Shown here: positions 41,991-54,725 of the stretch, in pieces
Position numbering within the stretch: the stretch's first letter is position 1
Layout: the number at the start of each line of letters is the position of its first letter
Source of the DNA: Culex pipiens pallens
Taxonomy: Eukaryota > Arthropoda > Insecta > Diptera > Culicidae
NCBI RefSeq assembly: GCF_016801865.2
Contig: NC_068938.1
Span: forward strand, 22,502,873-22,566,872
Direction: 5' to 3'
DNA length: 64,000 nucleotides
Made by a program: the position numbers and the translations under genes
The notes under the pieces: generated by a model
What the model was told of the DNA's origin: nothing
Databases searched by the model: none
Seen by the model: only the letters and a program-made list of their open reading frames with translations

Positions 41991-44809
41991 GTAAGTAGTA
42001 ATGGAGAGTACTCTGAACGGAATGATGCATCGACTGACTCACAATGACAATGACTTGCTTTTTTATATTGCAAAAGAAATGCTATCAGTACCAAGAATTC
42101 AGTATATTTGTTGAATTTCTCTTATTTTTCCATCACAGTTTATTAAATTGAAATAAATCTATTTAAAACTGTAAATTCATTCGAATAATTTTGAAAACGT
42201 GTTGTTTTATGTGTTACGATATCCTTTAAGCATAAATTGTGCACCAAGACAAGGATTTTTTTATTAATTCATGCCTATGTGAGAATTTGTATAATCTTAT
42301 CACATTCAAATTAAATAAGTAATTAAAAATACTAATTATCAAAAAATAAAACCAAATAACAATATGCGTTTGATAAAAAATTTACCGTTTAACTATTCAA
42401 ATATCAGTTTGTACCGTAAACCAGGGTGACATTGACAGGATTTGAAATCTTTTTTCTAATATTATCCAACTGGTAGGACAGTTTCATGATTTCTAATCTA
42501 ATCTAATCGAACACAAGCACAGCCAGTCCGAAGAAAGCATCCTGGAAGAACTTGAGGTTAGATTACGCCCCAAGTTCTTTCTTGTCAATTTTAATTATTG
42601 CAGTACACTTTAGTAACCCCGAAGATGTATTGCATAAATTAAAGCGGCCAGGCCTACTGCGTTGCATTAACCGCAGAGACAGATTCTGTGAACGGAGCAC
42701 ATTTCACAGAATCTACAGGGGAGGAAGGATGCGTGGACATACCGTACCAAACGCTCCTGTTTACAGTTTCATATGTGTTTTGTATAATCTGTTAAGTGTA
42801 AAATATAGTGTGGTTATATAATCAATTAAATATAATAATGCAATATAATGATCATTTAATAAAATCCCTTCACCTATATATAATAACCACGCACCCAAGC
42901 ACACAAACAGCGACACAAAAGAAATGAAAATGAGCATGCAAAAACAAGACAGCGCGCCCCCGTGGTCAGCGCACTAATCCTGGTAGGACAGTTTCATGAT
43001 TTATATTTTAAAAACATGTACTGTGTTGGATTGCTCAATTTCCATTTTGTGTATGTTTTGTTGGATGTTTTTTCTATGGTGCATTAAAAATATTTTCTTT
43101 GAATTTGTTTGACCAGGGTAATTTTTAAAGTCACATTGTTTCTCACAAATGTCAGCCGAAAAGTGAGCAAATTAAATTAATATCGTCAAATTGATCATAA
43201 GTGAGGCTTCTTTAAATGTTTCATTAGAATAATGAACAGTGAAATGTTTGTTTAACTAAGTTTATTAACTTTTAATAATAAAGCTATTAGAAAATCGTGT
43301 ATTTTTTTTAAATAAGGCTCATGCTTGATCAAAATTTATTAGAAATCATAAAAATATCAATTTTTGTTGATTAGATTTGTTTTGATTAGATTACACTAAA
43401 ACCCAGATTTACGCCTAGGCGCTCTCTGGAACGACGCATCATTTTTGCAATCTTTCATAAAACAAATAACAAATAATAATCAATGTATACGTTTTGTGCA
43501 GATTTACAAATTGCTTTTAAAAGAATTATACATGTATTCGAGAAATTTAAAAAGAAATATGAAAATGCCTATAAATCTGAAGTTATTTTATATTTTTGGT
43601 TATATAAAACTTAACCGTAACATAGAAACTAATTTTAGCTGTTTTCAGTGTAAAATTTTAGAGTTTTTTTTTCGTGTGTTTCAATCCGATAATGAAGTCC
43701 ATTTTCCGATTTGAGATCATTTTTATTGATAATAAAAAAACATAGCACTTTGAGAACTTTTTATCATCCTATTTATCAGTATTGAAATAAATATATAACT
43801 TTAAAGTTAACTTACTTTTGAAACTTTACAACATTTGTTTAAAACTACTTTTTGATGTTCTTTGAACACTTCTCTACCAAGTTCAGTTTGATTTAATATA
43901 ATTCTGTTTGAATTTAATTCTTTTTTTTCTTAAATAATTTTTACTTTTGGCACCATTTTTCTCCAAATTTCTATTACAACATGTATTTTTAAGCCAAAGT
44001 TAGATCAACGTTTGAGCTTCCAAACCGTGCATAATGCTCGAAGTTTCCTAGAAAATGAAAAGGTGATAAGTCTCAAAATCAAGCCTATCACTGCGAATGA
44101 GCTAAAAACACAAATAATGATCCTTTTAAAAATGATTTTAAAATTTTGAAAAATATGTTTGCAAAAAATTGGAAAATTTCTCACATTTCTGCAGAGCTAT
44201 CTCTGAAACTCTTTGTCCGATTTTTTTAGCTAAAAAATTTTTTACTGAAAATGAAAATGTGGAGAATTTTCTGAGCTATTTGAAAAACAAAACAAAATCT
44301 AAAAACTATTTTGAAATTTGACCCTGAAATGGCCATAACTTGAAAAAAGTGCATTTTATCGAAAAAAAAAGCTCAGAAATTTTCGAATGCTAATTAGATT
44401 TTACTTTTCAAAATAATTATTGAAAATGTTTTAGAGCGCATTTGAAATATTTTTGAAAGGAAATTAGTTTGAAGAAATGTCACCTTGAGATAGTTTCTGT
44501 GGCTAAAAAGTTGCTTTTTATGTCATAAAATAAAATTAATTTTTTTGGAAAAGTTTATTTTTGAGTGTAACTATACTTTTTCTTACTTCTTCTACTTAAA
44601 ACCTACAAATTTGCTAAAATCATCATCACCCTTCTCAATAAACTGATTTTCTAATAAAGTAATTCTAGTTCTCTCATTCTTAAATTGAAATTTTTTATAT
44701 TTTTTGATTTCATTGAAACTTTGTTCATGAAGGAAGAAATTTTGCATAATATGTTTTTTCATACATTTTTTTTTGTCATACAAAATGAGCATATCAATAC
44801 ACTCAAACC
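41991..44809. other. Intronic-type AT-rich sequence
   Basis: No gene seen. A 24-bp phrase including CTGGTAGGACAGTTTCATGA occurs at 42469-42491 and again at 42980-43001. The rest is AT-rich with fragmentary repeats. Confidence 0.4.
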
Positions 44810-45000
44810 CCGATGGTTTGACACCAACTGTTGTCAAATGAACGGGGTCACTTTTTAGTTTGACACTCCTTTTACAGGGAGTTCACACACACTATTAAAC
44901 GTTTGTTTTGATAGTGTGCGTGAGCGCCGTGTAAAAAGTGAAAGTTCGTCACCAACCAACGGAGTATAAACTTAAAAAAAAAATCGAACGAAAAAGTGAC
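44810..45000. repeat. Fragment of a dispersed element (CACTCAAACCCCGATGGTTT)
   Basis: Contains GGTTTGACACC and a GTTGTCAAATGAACGGGGTC word plus an ACACACTATTAAACG / TTTTGATAGTGTG inverted pair. It looks like an end fragment of a DNA element; the other end is not found. Confidence 0.35.
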
Positions 45001-45424
45001 TAAACAACGGGGAGTAGGGTGTATCTGTATTTTGAGAAGGGATTTTCAGATCGATTTGGTATCTTCGGCAAAGTTGTAAGTTATGGTTAGGGCTTTTCAG
45101 AATAATCGGTACACGAGTTTTTTTTTCCTGATCAATTATTTCCTATTTGACATTAAAAATTGAATCAAACAAAATTTACCCTTGTTAAAATTATAATCAT
45201 AATTTTGCTTACAAAAACTTAACAAAAGTGGTTTAGGTTTTAAGGGAGCATTACTATTACTGATGATAAGTAATTTCAATTTTTTTAGAAAACTTGAAGA
45301 TGATTCAATATTCTGCAATACATTACTAAAAGAAGATTAATTTGATGTTTGACCATAACGCTAAGTAAGGACCATTCAACTCGTACCAGATAAACAAACG
45401 CACACCCATCTGCTCTAAATCAAC

Positions 45425-45574
45425 ATGATCTCAAGCATGGCTCAGCAGTTTCAACTTTTCATTCTACTGCTGACGACCGCAAACAAACAGCTCACTTATG
45501 ACGATTTCCGAGGAAACCAAAAAATAAACAGCATCCGTCATTCATTGAAATATGACGATGCAACTGATTTCTGA
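45425..45574 (+). CDS. 49-codon small ORF with a signal-peptide-like start
   Basis: The start context ATCAACATGA fits the insect Kozak pattern. The peptide begins MISSMAQQFQLFILLLTTAN, with a hydrophobic core like a signal peptide, then a charged part (LTYDDFRGNQKINSIRHS). It lies in more unique sequence. No homolog recognised; it may be chance or an exon start. Confidence 0.25.
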   Translation: MISSMAQQFQLFILLLTTANKQLTYDDFRGNQKINSIRHSLKYDDATDF

Positions 45575-48500
45575 TATGCTGCCCGCCACGTTTGAGTTCT
45601 TCTAGTTAAAGGCTAGTTTAGTCTAAGACGATATCGACTTGCATAAACAAACAGACGATTTACTTCATCAGCATCGTCGCATATTCACCGATGTCGAAGG
45701 GAAAGTTGTCCTAGATTCTGTGTGTGCATGTGCGCTTCATCGAAACTAATTTTACATCATTACCTCCAACCTCGATATACATCGTACCAAGTTTGTACAC
45801 CCAGGAAGCTAACTTAAGAGGGCTGCGTTGCACTAATTTTAGTCGCACGTGTGTCGTCTCTATTTGTAGCTCGTCGCAAGGTTGGGGCCATTAATCTCAA
45901 TACATTTTGAGTCGATGGCTTGTAATTGCACCAGATAACATGAAGAATTACAGGACGATAACAAGCTTTTGCGATGTATGAACGATGATAGGCGCGTTCA
46001 GACTTTGGGATCATCGCTTTGGTCGTAAAACTCAGACATTATCAAAGTCAAAGCAAATCGAATCGCAGTTTGATCGAGTTCATGAGTTGTTTGTTTGTCT
46101 AAAATATCTTTTAGCGTGAGTGGCAATGACGTATGAACTGAAAATAGACCCGGATATTTTGTGTGAAAATATTTTCCACATTCTGATTGATTCGCGAATA
46201 TCAATCAAAATATTGGTAATTGCTGGCGATGATGGATTTGTTTGAAATAAATTTGATTTAAAAATAGCAAAAGCTAACAACTCTGCCTTCTTGCACAAGA
46301 AACAGGTCCAACTAACAGTACTCCACAGCTGACTGGGCTTAGCAGTAGAGTGTGTCAAGTTCTGCAAGATGACCACCGCCAAGATCAGCTGGTTTGTCGT
46401 CCCGCCGAAGTGGTGACCACAAGTGACACCGTTTTCTTCCCTCTAGGCCTGCAGCTAATAAGTACGACAAGCGTGATTGAATCAATTACAGGCTTTACTG
46501 ACTCGAGGGGTTCGCCGGGCATAAAATTGCACATCAAAACATACGTGCAAAGTAGATAAACGCGAGTTTAATTGTTGGGTTCGTGCTGGCGTCAAACTAG
46601 ACAAATTGGTTCCAAGTGGTCACGATATTTATGAGACTTGTTGTCCCTTGACTTTTTATTCTTAAATTTAAAAGGAAAATAACCCAATTTCATTTAAATC
46701 TTCTCAACCACAAGTAAAGTTACTTCTTAATTACCCAGAAGAATACTTTGCAGAATGCTCAAAGAAGGCCAAGGTAATTTTGTGTCATTCGATTCACTGG
46801 CTTGACTGCGAGCATGCGATAGTGATGACTTCTACTTTACCTGGGGCATGCTATTTACCCAGAATACCACACCGCGAAGAGTTAAAAGGTCGTCAACACA
46901 GTTGGATGTGGTCGTCCAGTATGGGTTGGGTCTGATGCGAAATTATTCTTTGATTGGATTTATTTGTGAAATCCGTTCTATAGTTTATCATGTTTTTTTG
47001 TCTTCAAAACTTGTCTGAAGATTTGTATCGACTAAATAATTATGCAAAATGGCTTCTTCGGTTGTCTCCATTTTTTCAAAAAAAAAAATCAAAAATGCAG
47101 AAATAATTCGAATTTTCAGACAATTACTCTTAGATAATGTAAGTTCAATAATAAAAGTCTTGATTAGTTAGGAGTTATGAATGCAATATTGTTGACAATT
47201 ACAGCTTCTATAATTACCGGTTCAAATAAATTTATGTCTCGAGCATCTCAAAACGTTTGATGCGTTTCTAGAAAAGCTAAGAATACAGCACATAACTCTA
47301 CCGTAGACTACGAGACATGAATCCCTAATTATTGTTTTGCACGCAACCTTTCGTTCATCGAGGAAGAAGAAAAAATGCCCACCAAAACAAAACGAACCTG
47401 TACTCACCTGGCCCTATACTGAACCAAGTCCAAGTTGCTCACTTTTCACTCACCATGCTTGCCAAGGGTTTCCCCTTTCCCAGACCAATGCGGCCATGAA
47501 AATGTTCCAACACATCCAACCAGCCAAGGTTACATTGCATTTTGCCGCTTTTCCCACACACAAAAACACACTCACACATACCCCGACTGTGTCATGTCGA
47601 GCAATTTTCCTCAGTCGTTCGGGCACCACTGCAACGGTCACATCACATTTTGTCATCCGTGGAAAGTGCTCCGCGTGGGAGGATCACTTTCTCTCAAGAA
47701 GGCCGAAATGCGAAACCACTTGATGCTGTAATCTGTCCAGGCCCACGTTATCTTGTGTGTGAAAGTATAGTCTTTTAATATTAATAACTCCAACGAGACA
47801 GTGAAGGGGCTCCAAGTCATTGTCGGTCGGGACCTAGTAACCGCCAGCTAAGACTTCCTGGCTGGGATGAGTTTGTGAAGTGTGATACTTTTCAATGGAC
47901 GCCGCCAGGTGAACCCAAACGGTCAAGGTTTTTATGGTAATAAGTGCAATTGAGCGAATGAACAAGAGGTACATTTGCATCTGGTGGTGGAATCTGTGGA
48001 CGTTGGGATGTTCAGGAGCAAATTGTTTTTTTTTTTAATTTCTCAATTGAAAAATTAAAAATTCGAAAAAGAGAATGTTTTATGTCAATGTTACCCATCA
48101 TCTTGGATACAATTACATTTATTGTTATTATTAAAAAAAGCACTATTGAAAAATTCTTCTTCCTTTGGCTAAATTCTTATAAACGTATTCTTCCAAAACA
48201 CAAATTGTGATTTTGAAATTCTCCTGAAAATCTAGAGGATAAGACAATTTCACGAAACTTTCATTTTTAAAATTAAAAGAAGATCAATATTTTTGTAAAC
48301 ATCGTCGTTTTAACCAACAAGGCTTATTTTTTGGGGAAAGATGTGTCTACTGGATACGCTCTCCTGTAAAGTTTTTCATAAATGTTTGGTTCTGGGGCGT
48401 AAAAGAAATTTATGGCCAAAAATCACACTTTAGCTTAAATACTGCCATTAACACCAAAACATATATTTCTTCAAATTTCATTCGTCATTGAAAACCAAAA

Positions 48501-49003
48501 GTGTCTCATTGATTGACGACTACGATAGCCTTCTTGAGGAATGGATAAGGTTTTTTTTACACCCGAATAAACTAATCTGATGATCAATACACTTTAATCT
48601 TTGCACTGTAACAAAATTTTCCTTTTCCAACGTTTTTACCATGCGGCATTTGCTGCCTTTATTTATATTTTGACATATTTCACAATTGCAAATTAGATTT
48701 TTATTCCTTTCCATTTTCCATTTGTTGAATTTAACATTTTCAAATCAAAATTATGTAAAATTTAAAAAAATGTTTTTAAACGAAAATGTCGGAAATAATT
48801 TTCTTTATTTTTTTCAGTATAATGCTTCAATTTCTAAATTATTATATTTTTTTGGAAAAAAAAACTGTGAAATTTTCAAAAAGTTTTATTTTTATCACTG
48901 AAAATTTAACGAATAATTTCCGAGGCATCATTGGTTAAAAAGAAAGGACTAATTTAGTTAAAATTGTTGAATTCATTGTTCACAAAGATTAAGCTAAATT
49001 CTC
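45575..49003. other. Unique and AT-rich sequence, no sure gene
   Basis: 45600-46600 and 47300-47960 are less AT-rich and without evident repeats; they could hold enhancers or unseen exons. No ORF there has splice or composition support. Confidence 0.35.
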
Positions 49004-49437
49004 TTAACCCTCTACAACCCAACCACGCCTCTAGACCGGTTTCGATTTAAAAAATCGCCAAAAATCCATTTTTCAACCAATTTTTGATCTTAAAAAGCAT
49101 TGGAAAGAAGAACTTTTTAAATTTTGGAAAATTTTAGGATTGGAAGTTTGACTTGTTTTATGTGACTTTGCCAAAGTTTTTAAAAATGTAATTTATTAGG
49201 GGTCAACTTTGGCTGTGATTTTTACTAACATTTCCTATATTTTAAGTAAATAGAAGTATGCAGTAATTTTTCTTGTGCCCAGACTATGCCTCTACGCATT
49301 TATTTACAATTTAAATGATAATGGTTTCATTTTATAGCAGAAAATGTGAAAAACATGCAAAAATTGAAAAAGTTACTGTAAAAACATGAAAAAATTAGAT
49401 AGGCAAAATGTAATGATAGGAGGTGGTAGAGTAGGCC

Positions 49438-51335
49438 GGGTCTAGCTCATTTCCCCGAATGACATTTCCCCGAATGCCATTTCCCCGAAAATCATTTTCC
49501 CTAATTGGTCACATCCCCGAATACCACTTCCCCTAATCAGCCACATCCCCGAATGCCATTTCCCCGAATATCATTTCCCCTAATCGGCTATATCCGAATG
49601 CCGAAATGCCATTTCCCCGAAGTGACACTTACGCCAATTGCCGTTTACTTAAATTTAAAATTACCCGAATTTGCATATCCCCTAATCATCATTTTCGCTA
49701 AAGCCTTTTTCCATGACTAACAGTTATTTTCTTTCTCAATTTTCCGAACAAACAGCTTTTTCGGGTATGCTGTTGATTAAATGTTGTAAATTGGGTAGTA
49801 AAGCCCTTTGTCAATTTTTATGAACAACGGTAAGAAACACGATTAAAAACCATTTCTGATAACTTTTTTTTCTTCATTTTTATGCAAAAAAAAGTTATTG
49901 ACAAGACAACATTTTTTCGATGGTTCAACTATGGCCCCCCTGGATCGAGCTGTCAAGTAGGAGCTTTTCTGCCAAGAAGGGCCATGAAGTGAATTTTTAG
50001 AAATTGAATTCAAAATCCATTTTAAATCCTTTGCGATCGTTCAAAGGGTCATTGTACTTAGTAAAGCTTATTTTTCTTGTGAACAATAATATCACAAATT
50101 TAAGCTTAATTTTAGGACCCAATTACTAAATTTTTTGTTGTTCAATTAACATTTGTGTTCAACCGCATGATTAGATGTTGTTTTTGAGAAATTTGCAAGG
50201 ATTTTTTTTTCGAATTTTGTTCAAAAATGCAAAAAATCGAACAAATAGTTACATAAGGCTGGTACAAATTTTTGTTGATTATACTTTTCGCCAAATCCCA
50301 AACCAGCAATGTGAATAAAATGATCAGTGTGAACTGGGTTCTACTGATACGGGGTACTACGAAAATCGCACGGTATGTTTTTGAATCATAAAAAATAACA
50401 AAAATTCTATTGCATTATTATTATCATGTCTATAAGAAAAAGGTATTTGTTTTGAGAATATATATAAAAAAAGTCTGTAACAATATTCATTGTATTTGAA
50501 TGAATAGTACCAAACCTTCCAACACCACTTCCCCCCTAAAATGCTACGTCTGTTCTGAGTGAAGCCAAAAAGAAAGTTGATCATTCAAGGCCAATACGAA
50601 CCTTTCAAGAAATATTATGTGTAGTTTGATGTGATAAAAAGTGCCATCATTTTTTTTTTCTTATAGAGTCGACTCTCTGGCTGTCGATCTTCTAGATATC
50701 AATAATTCTCCATCTATCGATGAATTCTTCAGTCCCTGTTTGCTTTAAAAATCTCTTCCGGTTGTCAATAATTTTAGTTTTCATGGCTTGCACAGACATT
50801 TTGCTTGGCGAAACGAAGCTTTAAAGGGTGTTTGAAATTTGTGTGTTTTTGTTTGATGGACGTTGCCATGATTCTCTCCCATAGCTGGGTATCAATAAAA
50901 AAATATTTTCAATCGAGTCTTCATTTTGCATCGTTCTGTAATCTGATGATTCTCTTCCTCGACGGTCCCTTGGATATTGACAAGCAGAGAGTCGACTGTA
51001 AAATGCGATTTCCCCGAACGCGGTCAAGCCGAAATGCCCGGTGCCCAGGAGCGCGCGCGCTCCGGGGCACCGGGCATTTCGGCTTGACCGCGTTCGGGGA
51101 AATGGCGTTCAGGGAAATGACTATTCAGGGATATGACTAATCGGGTAAGTGGCATTCGGGATTGTGGCCCATTCGGGAAAATGACATTCGGGAATGTGGA
51201 CGATTAGGGGAAATGGGAAATTCGGGTAAATGGAATTCGGGGAAATGACTATTAGGGGAAGTGTCTTTTCGGGGAAGTGGCATTCGGGGAAATGTCCCTT
51301 CGGTAATATGGGTTTCGGGGAAATGTCATAGATTC
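49438..51335. mobile_element. Foldback-like element with inverted TTCCCCGAATG arrays and 9-bp target duplication
   Basis: GAGTAGGCC flanks it (49429-49437, 51336-51344). The left part (about 49449-49690) repeats ATTTCCCCGAATGCC-type units; the right part (about 51005-51330) repeats the complement (GGCATTCGGGGAAAT). Long inverted ends built from short tandem units and a 9-bp duplication are the hallmarks of Foldback elements. The middle is AT-rich; about 49786-50110 matches 52384-52705. Confidence 0.8.
51008..51103. repeat. 96-bp near-perfect palindrome
   Basis: The arms 51008-51046 and 51065-51103 are perfect 39-nt inverted copies. The inner 16 bp (GGAGCGCGCGCGCTCC, 51048-51063) is itself a palindrome. 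Only one base pair in the whole structure mismatches. It is much more GC-rich than its surroundings. Confidence 0.95.
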
Positions 51336-51531
51336 GAGTAGGCCAAGTACTACCAAAAACAAACATAAACTCAACAAGATAAATGCAAATTAAAATACCA
51401 AAAATGAAACAAGAAAAACATAAAACAAGAGAAGTAAAGTTTTTCGTAGAACAAAAGTTGCTCAAAATGACCTCCTGAACACGGGAAAAATCAAAATATT
51501 CGAAAAAAAAATTTGGGCAGTAGAGGGTTAA

Positions 51532-53289
51532 CGTGATGCCAATTTGAAGTAAAACACAATTTTGAAAAATTAGCTTGATGACCTTTTTTGGCAGAATGTT
51601 TCTTCTTTGGCAGCTTGTTCCAAGACGCTCATAGGGATTTTTTGAGAATAATTAATTTTATAGATATTTACACATTTTACTGTTATCATCATATCTTCGA
51701 ATCTTTAAAATAATTAAATCTTCAAATAATCATATCTTCAAGGGCGTTAAATTATCCCGGGTTTTGATTTTCCCGGAAAATTAAAAAAAGTAATTAAAAC
51801 CTTAAATTGGGATTTTCACAATTTCAAATAAATATTTTCAAAAATGCCATAAAAATGATAACATCTATCATGGTACTGCCAAAAAACTGCCTTATATTAC
51901 TAAACTTTTAGGATTTTTTTTAATTTGATTTTCTGTGGATATGCGTCTCCAAAGTTCAATACATTCAAAATGCTTGCAAGTGTCACTTTTATTTAAATGT
52001 GAATAATAAAGGTTGAAAAATGTTTTCAGAAAATTTTACACTTAAAATATTTGTTTTTAGAAAATACTAAGTATTCCTCTCTATGGAATTTTGAGAATGA
52101 TTTCATGGGATGGGGCATAATTTATCTTCGAACACTGGAAAATAAACCGTTTTGTCTTTAGACATTTCTAATGTATGTGTGCATCTAAAATATTGAGCTT
52201 TCGAACAAAAAGTTAGCAAAAAACAAGTCCTAGAGCTCCCATTTTCACAAATAATTTGAATGATTTTGCAAAAAAAAACATTTATATTTTTGGAATCCGG
52301 GAAACCCTAAACAAAGTAATAAAAATCCCAGAATTCGTGAAATCCTGGTATTGTTAAAATCTAACCTAATAAAAAAAATCACAATTGGGTACTAAAGCTC
52401 TATGTCAATTTGTATGAAGGACGGTAAAATACACCTTTGAAAACCATTTCTTTCATTTTAATGCTAATTTTTTTTTGACAAGGCAACATTTTTTCGATGG
52501 ATCAACTATGGTCCCCTTGGAACGAGCTGTCAAGTAGGAGCTTTTCTGTCAAGAAGGACCTCGAGGTTAATTTTTCAAAATTGATTTAAAAATCAATTTT
52601 AAACTCTTTGTGGTCGTACAAAGGGTCATTGTACTCAGAAAAATAAGCTTTATCGCTGTAAACAATTATATCAGCAATCTAACCTTCATTTTAGGACCCA
52701 ATTCCTGTGAGAATATACCATCTTCAAATAACTAAAATATAATATAATCAAATCCCAAAAAAAAAAAAACGGTACGGTAACGGAAACGGTACCTTCTGAA
52801 AAAAGAGGGTTTCGGGGAATGGGATTCTAAAAATGGTTTATTCTGCTGAAAGTATTTCTGACAAAGTTTCACCCAAACAAAAAATTAAAAATCTCAAAAA
52901 ATGTAAAAAAATGCCAAATTCTAGAGAATAACTCAAACCATGCGTCTCCATTAAAAATATCAAATTCATGATGGACCTGATGGAGACGCATGATGCCACA
53001 AACTCAATTTACCCTTAAATACTTCTGAACACCCCCGTGTCCTCATGCCCCGATGCACTTAACCTACTCAGCAAATCGCTTTGAAACTGATTCTGATTCG
53101 TGCCTGCATCTGACAGAAACATCTGGCTGGTTGGTTGACGGACGGCCAGGAAGAAGCTGCACCAACATCATCTTTCGTCAAAGCAAAAAAAAATAGCAAA
53201 CTGCAGTATCGAGGGCACTCTCTTGCTGGGCTAGTGCAATGATAATAATTGCTCCCGAGTTCGACCAGCTGCAACTCCGTACAACGCAG
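51532..53289. other. Intronic-type sequence with a diverged repeat copy
   Basis: 52384-52705 is a diverged direct copy of 49786-50110 (shared: GACAAGGCAACATTTTTTCG in near form, GAGCTGTCAAGTAGGAGCTT). No gene seen. From about 53070 the sequence becomes more unique ahead of the exon at 53290-53482. Confidence 0.45.
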
Positions 53290-53482
53290 CATAGTCTCCA
53301 GCCATCAACTTCAAGTGACTGAGTTCGACTACGGCTATCGAGTTCTACTAATATAGTGCAAAGTGAAGTTAATTAAAAGTGCCTGGTCGAGCGGCAGCAA
53401 AGTTTTGCCGCACATGTGTGTGCTACATTGCGAAATAGACTATTCAAACAACCAAACTAACAGAAAATTGGATGGAAATAAG
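53290..53482 (+). promoter_or_regulatory. Alternative first exon with start codon (MEI...)
   Basis: Leader-like sequence ends in GGATGGAAATAAG then GTGAATTT. The ATG at 53472 gives MEI and a donor in phase 2, the same phase as the exon at 36657-36670. This suggests two alternative first exons of one gene that swap the first residues. The 5' limit is a guess. Confidence 0.4.
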
Positions 53483-54725
53483 GTGAATTTGTGTTAGATT
53501 AGCCAGTGACAACTAGAACGAAGCGTCGAAAAACTAGTTTTTACCCTATATTGCGTCAAGTTCATTGCCATTTTGTGATATTGACCTTGTCCATTTTCTG
53601 CATGTATCTGTTCGTTTGCTGTTCCCCACTGCAGTTCACCTAGAATGATTATGTAAACATCACTACTAGCAGCATTGGTTGCTCGTTTTCCGACGTCATA
53701 GGTTTCCTGTGACGTCAGATTTGAAAATGAATTTCATTCGAATGTTTTAAAATGACCAAGTTGAAGCTAGCTTGTCATGCCAAGGATTTCATTTTGCTTT
53801 TCAAACTAAACTGTTGTGTCGTCGTGCAACAGAGCAAGGTTGAATTCGATTCGTGACTAGGCGGAAAACTCTTGCCCTTTTTCCTCTCCCATTTTAACGT
53901 GGCGGCGGTTCTCTGTTATGTGAGGAACAGCTGTTTTATTATGGGTGTGTGTATTTGTCTGTATTTGCGCTGTTCGACGCTGTTCGTGACGACGTGATTC
54001 TTGATCACCGTTGGTGAATTTTTCTTTGGGTTGAATTTTGTTGCATGTGACACTTTTTTTTTCATCTTGTTTAGGCTGTTACATTTTTTCTATTTTATAG
54101 AATTCTAATCAACTATAAACAATCTCAAATGCATTTTTCTACATTGATTGATATTCATGTAAGGCATGTATGGGTTCATTTGAAAATATGTAAAATTTTC
54201 ATGAAATTCCGATGTTCAGCACTCCAAAAAAATGTCCTCAATGTCTAAATATTTTAGAAACAAATGCTGGAAAAACAACTTAACAGGGTGTATAATTAAT
54301 TTAAAACCTTTTTTTCTTTCAAATTTTGAAATCATGGCTCGTAATTTCAATTATTATACTTTTTTTGTTTGGTCAGAGCCGAGGGACATGAATTTAAAAA
54401 ATATTTGAAAAATATTTCTGCTTTTTCCTCGCCTAAATATTTATGTTATACGTAAGGTGCAAATTTTCCCAGGTTTCAAAAAATCCAGGAAATCTTGGGA
54501 CCCCGGAAAATTTGTAAAAGAGTTCAAAAAAGTAAATTTTAATAAATATTTATATTTAATTAGGTTTTTATTCATCTAAGTAGCTTTTCAATTTTGAAAA
54601 TACTTAGTTGTCGTGGATTTGTAGAGCCTATATTGGACGAATCTAATAAGAACAATCAAATTATTGATTAAAATCATGACTAAAAAACCGCTTTTTATTA
54701 TCCATACGTGATCCGCTGCATTCCA
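53483..54725. other. Intronic-type sequence
   Basis: Unique until about 54060, then AT-rich. A small match to 22550-22720 (GTATGGGTTC with nearby words) suggests a shared repeat at about 54110-54420. No gene seen. Confidence 0.4.

Larger units (their letters stand above)
49008..51527. mobile_element. piggyBac-like MITE interrupted by a Foldback-like element
   Basis: The ends CCCTCTACAACCCAA (49008-) and, inverted, CCCTCTACTGCCCAA (ending 51527) are flanked by TTAA (49004-49007, 51528-51531). TTAA duplication and CCC-starting ends fit piggyBac. Without the inserted element (49438-51335) it would be about 620 bp. No transposase is seen. Confidence 0.7.

Noticed and set aside
42950..43001. tRNA-like box A phrase near the repeated CTGGTAGGACAG word
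   Set aside because: No box B at the right distance.
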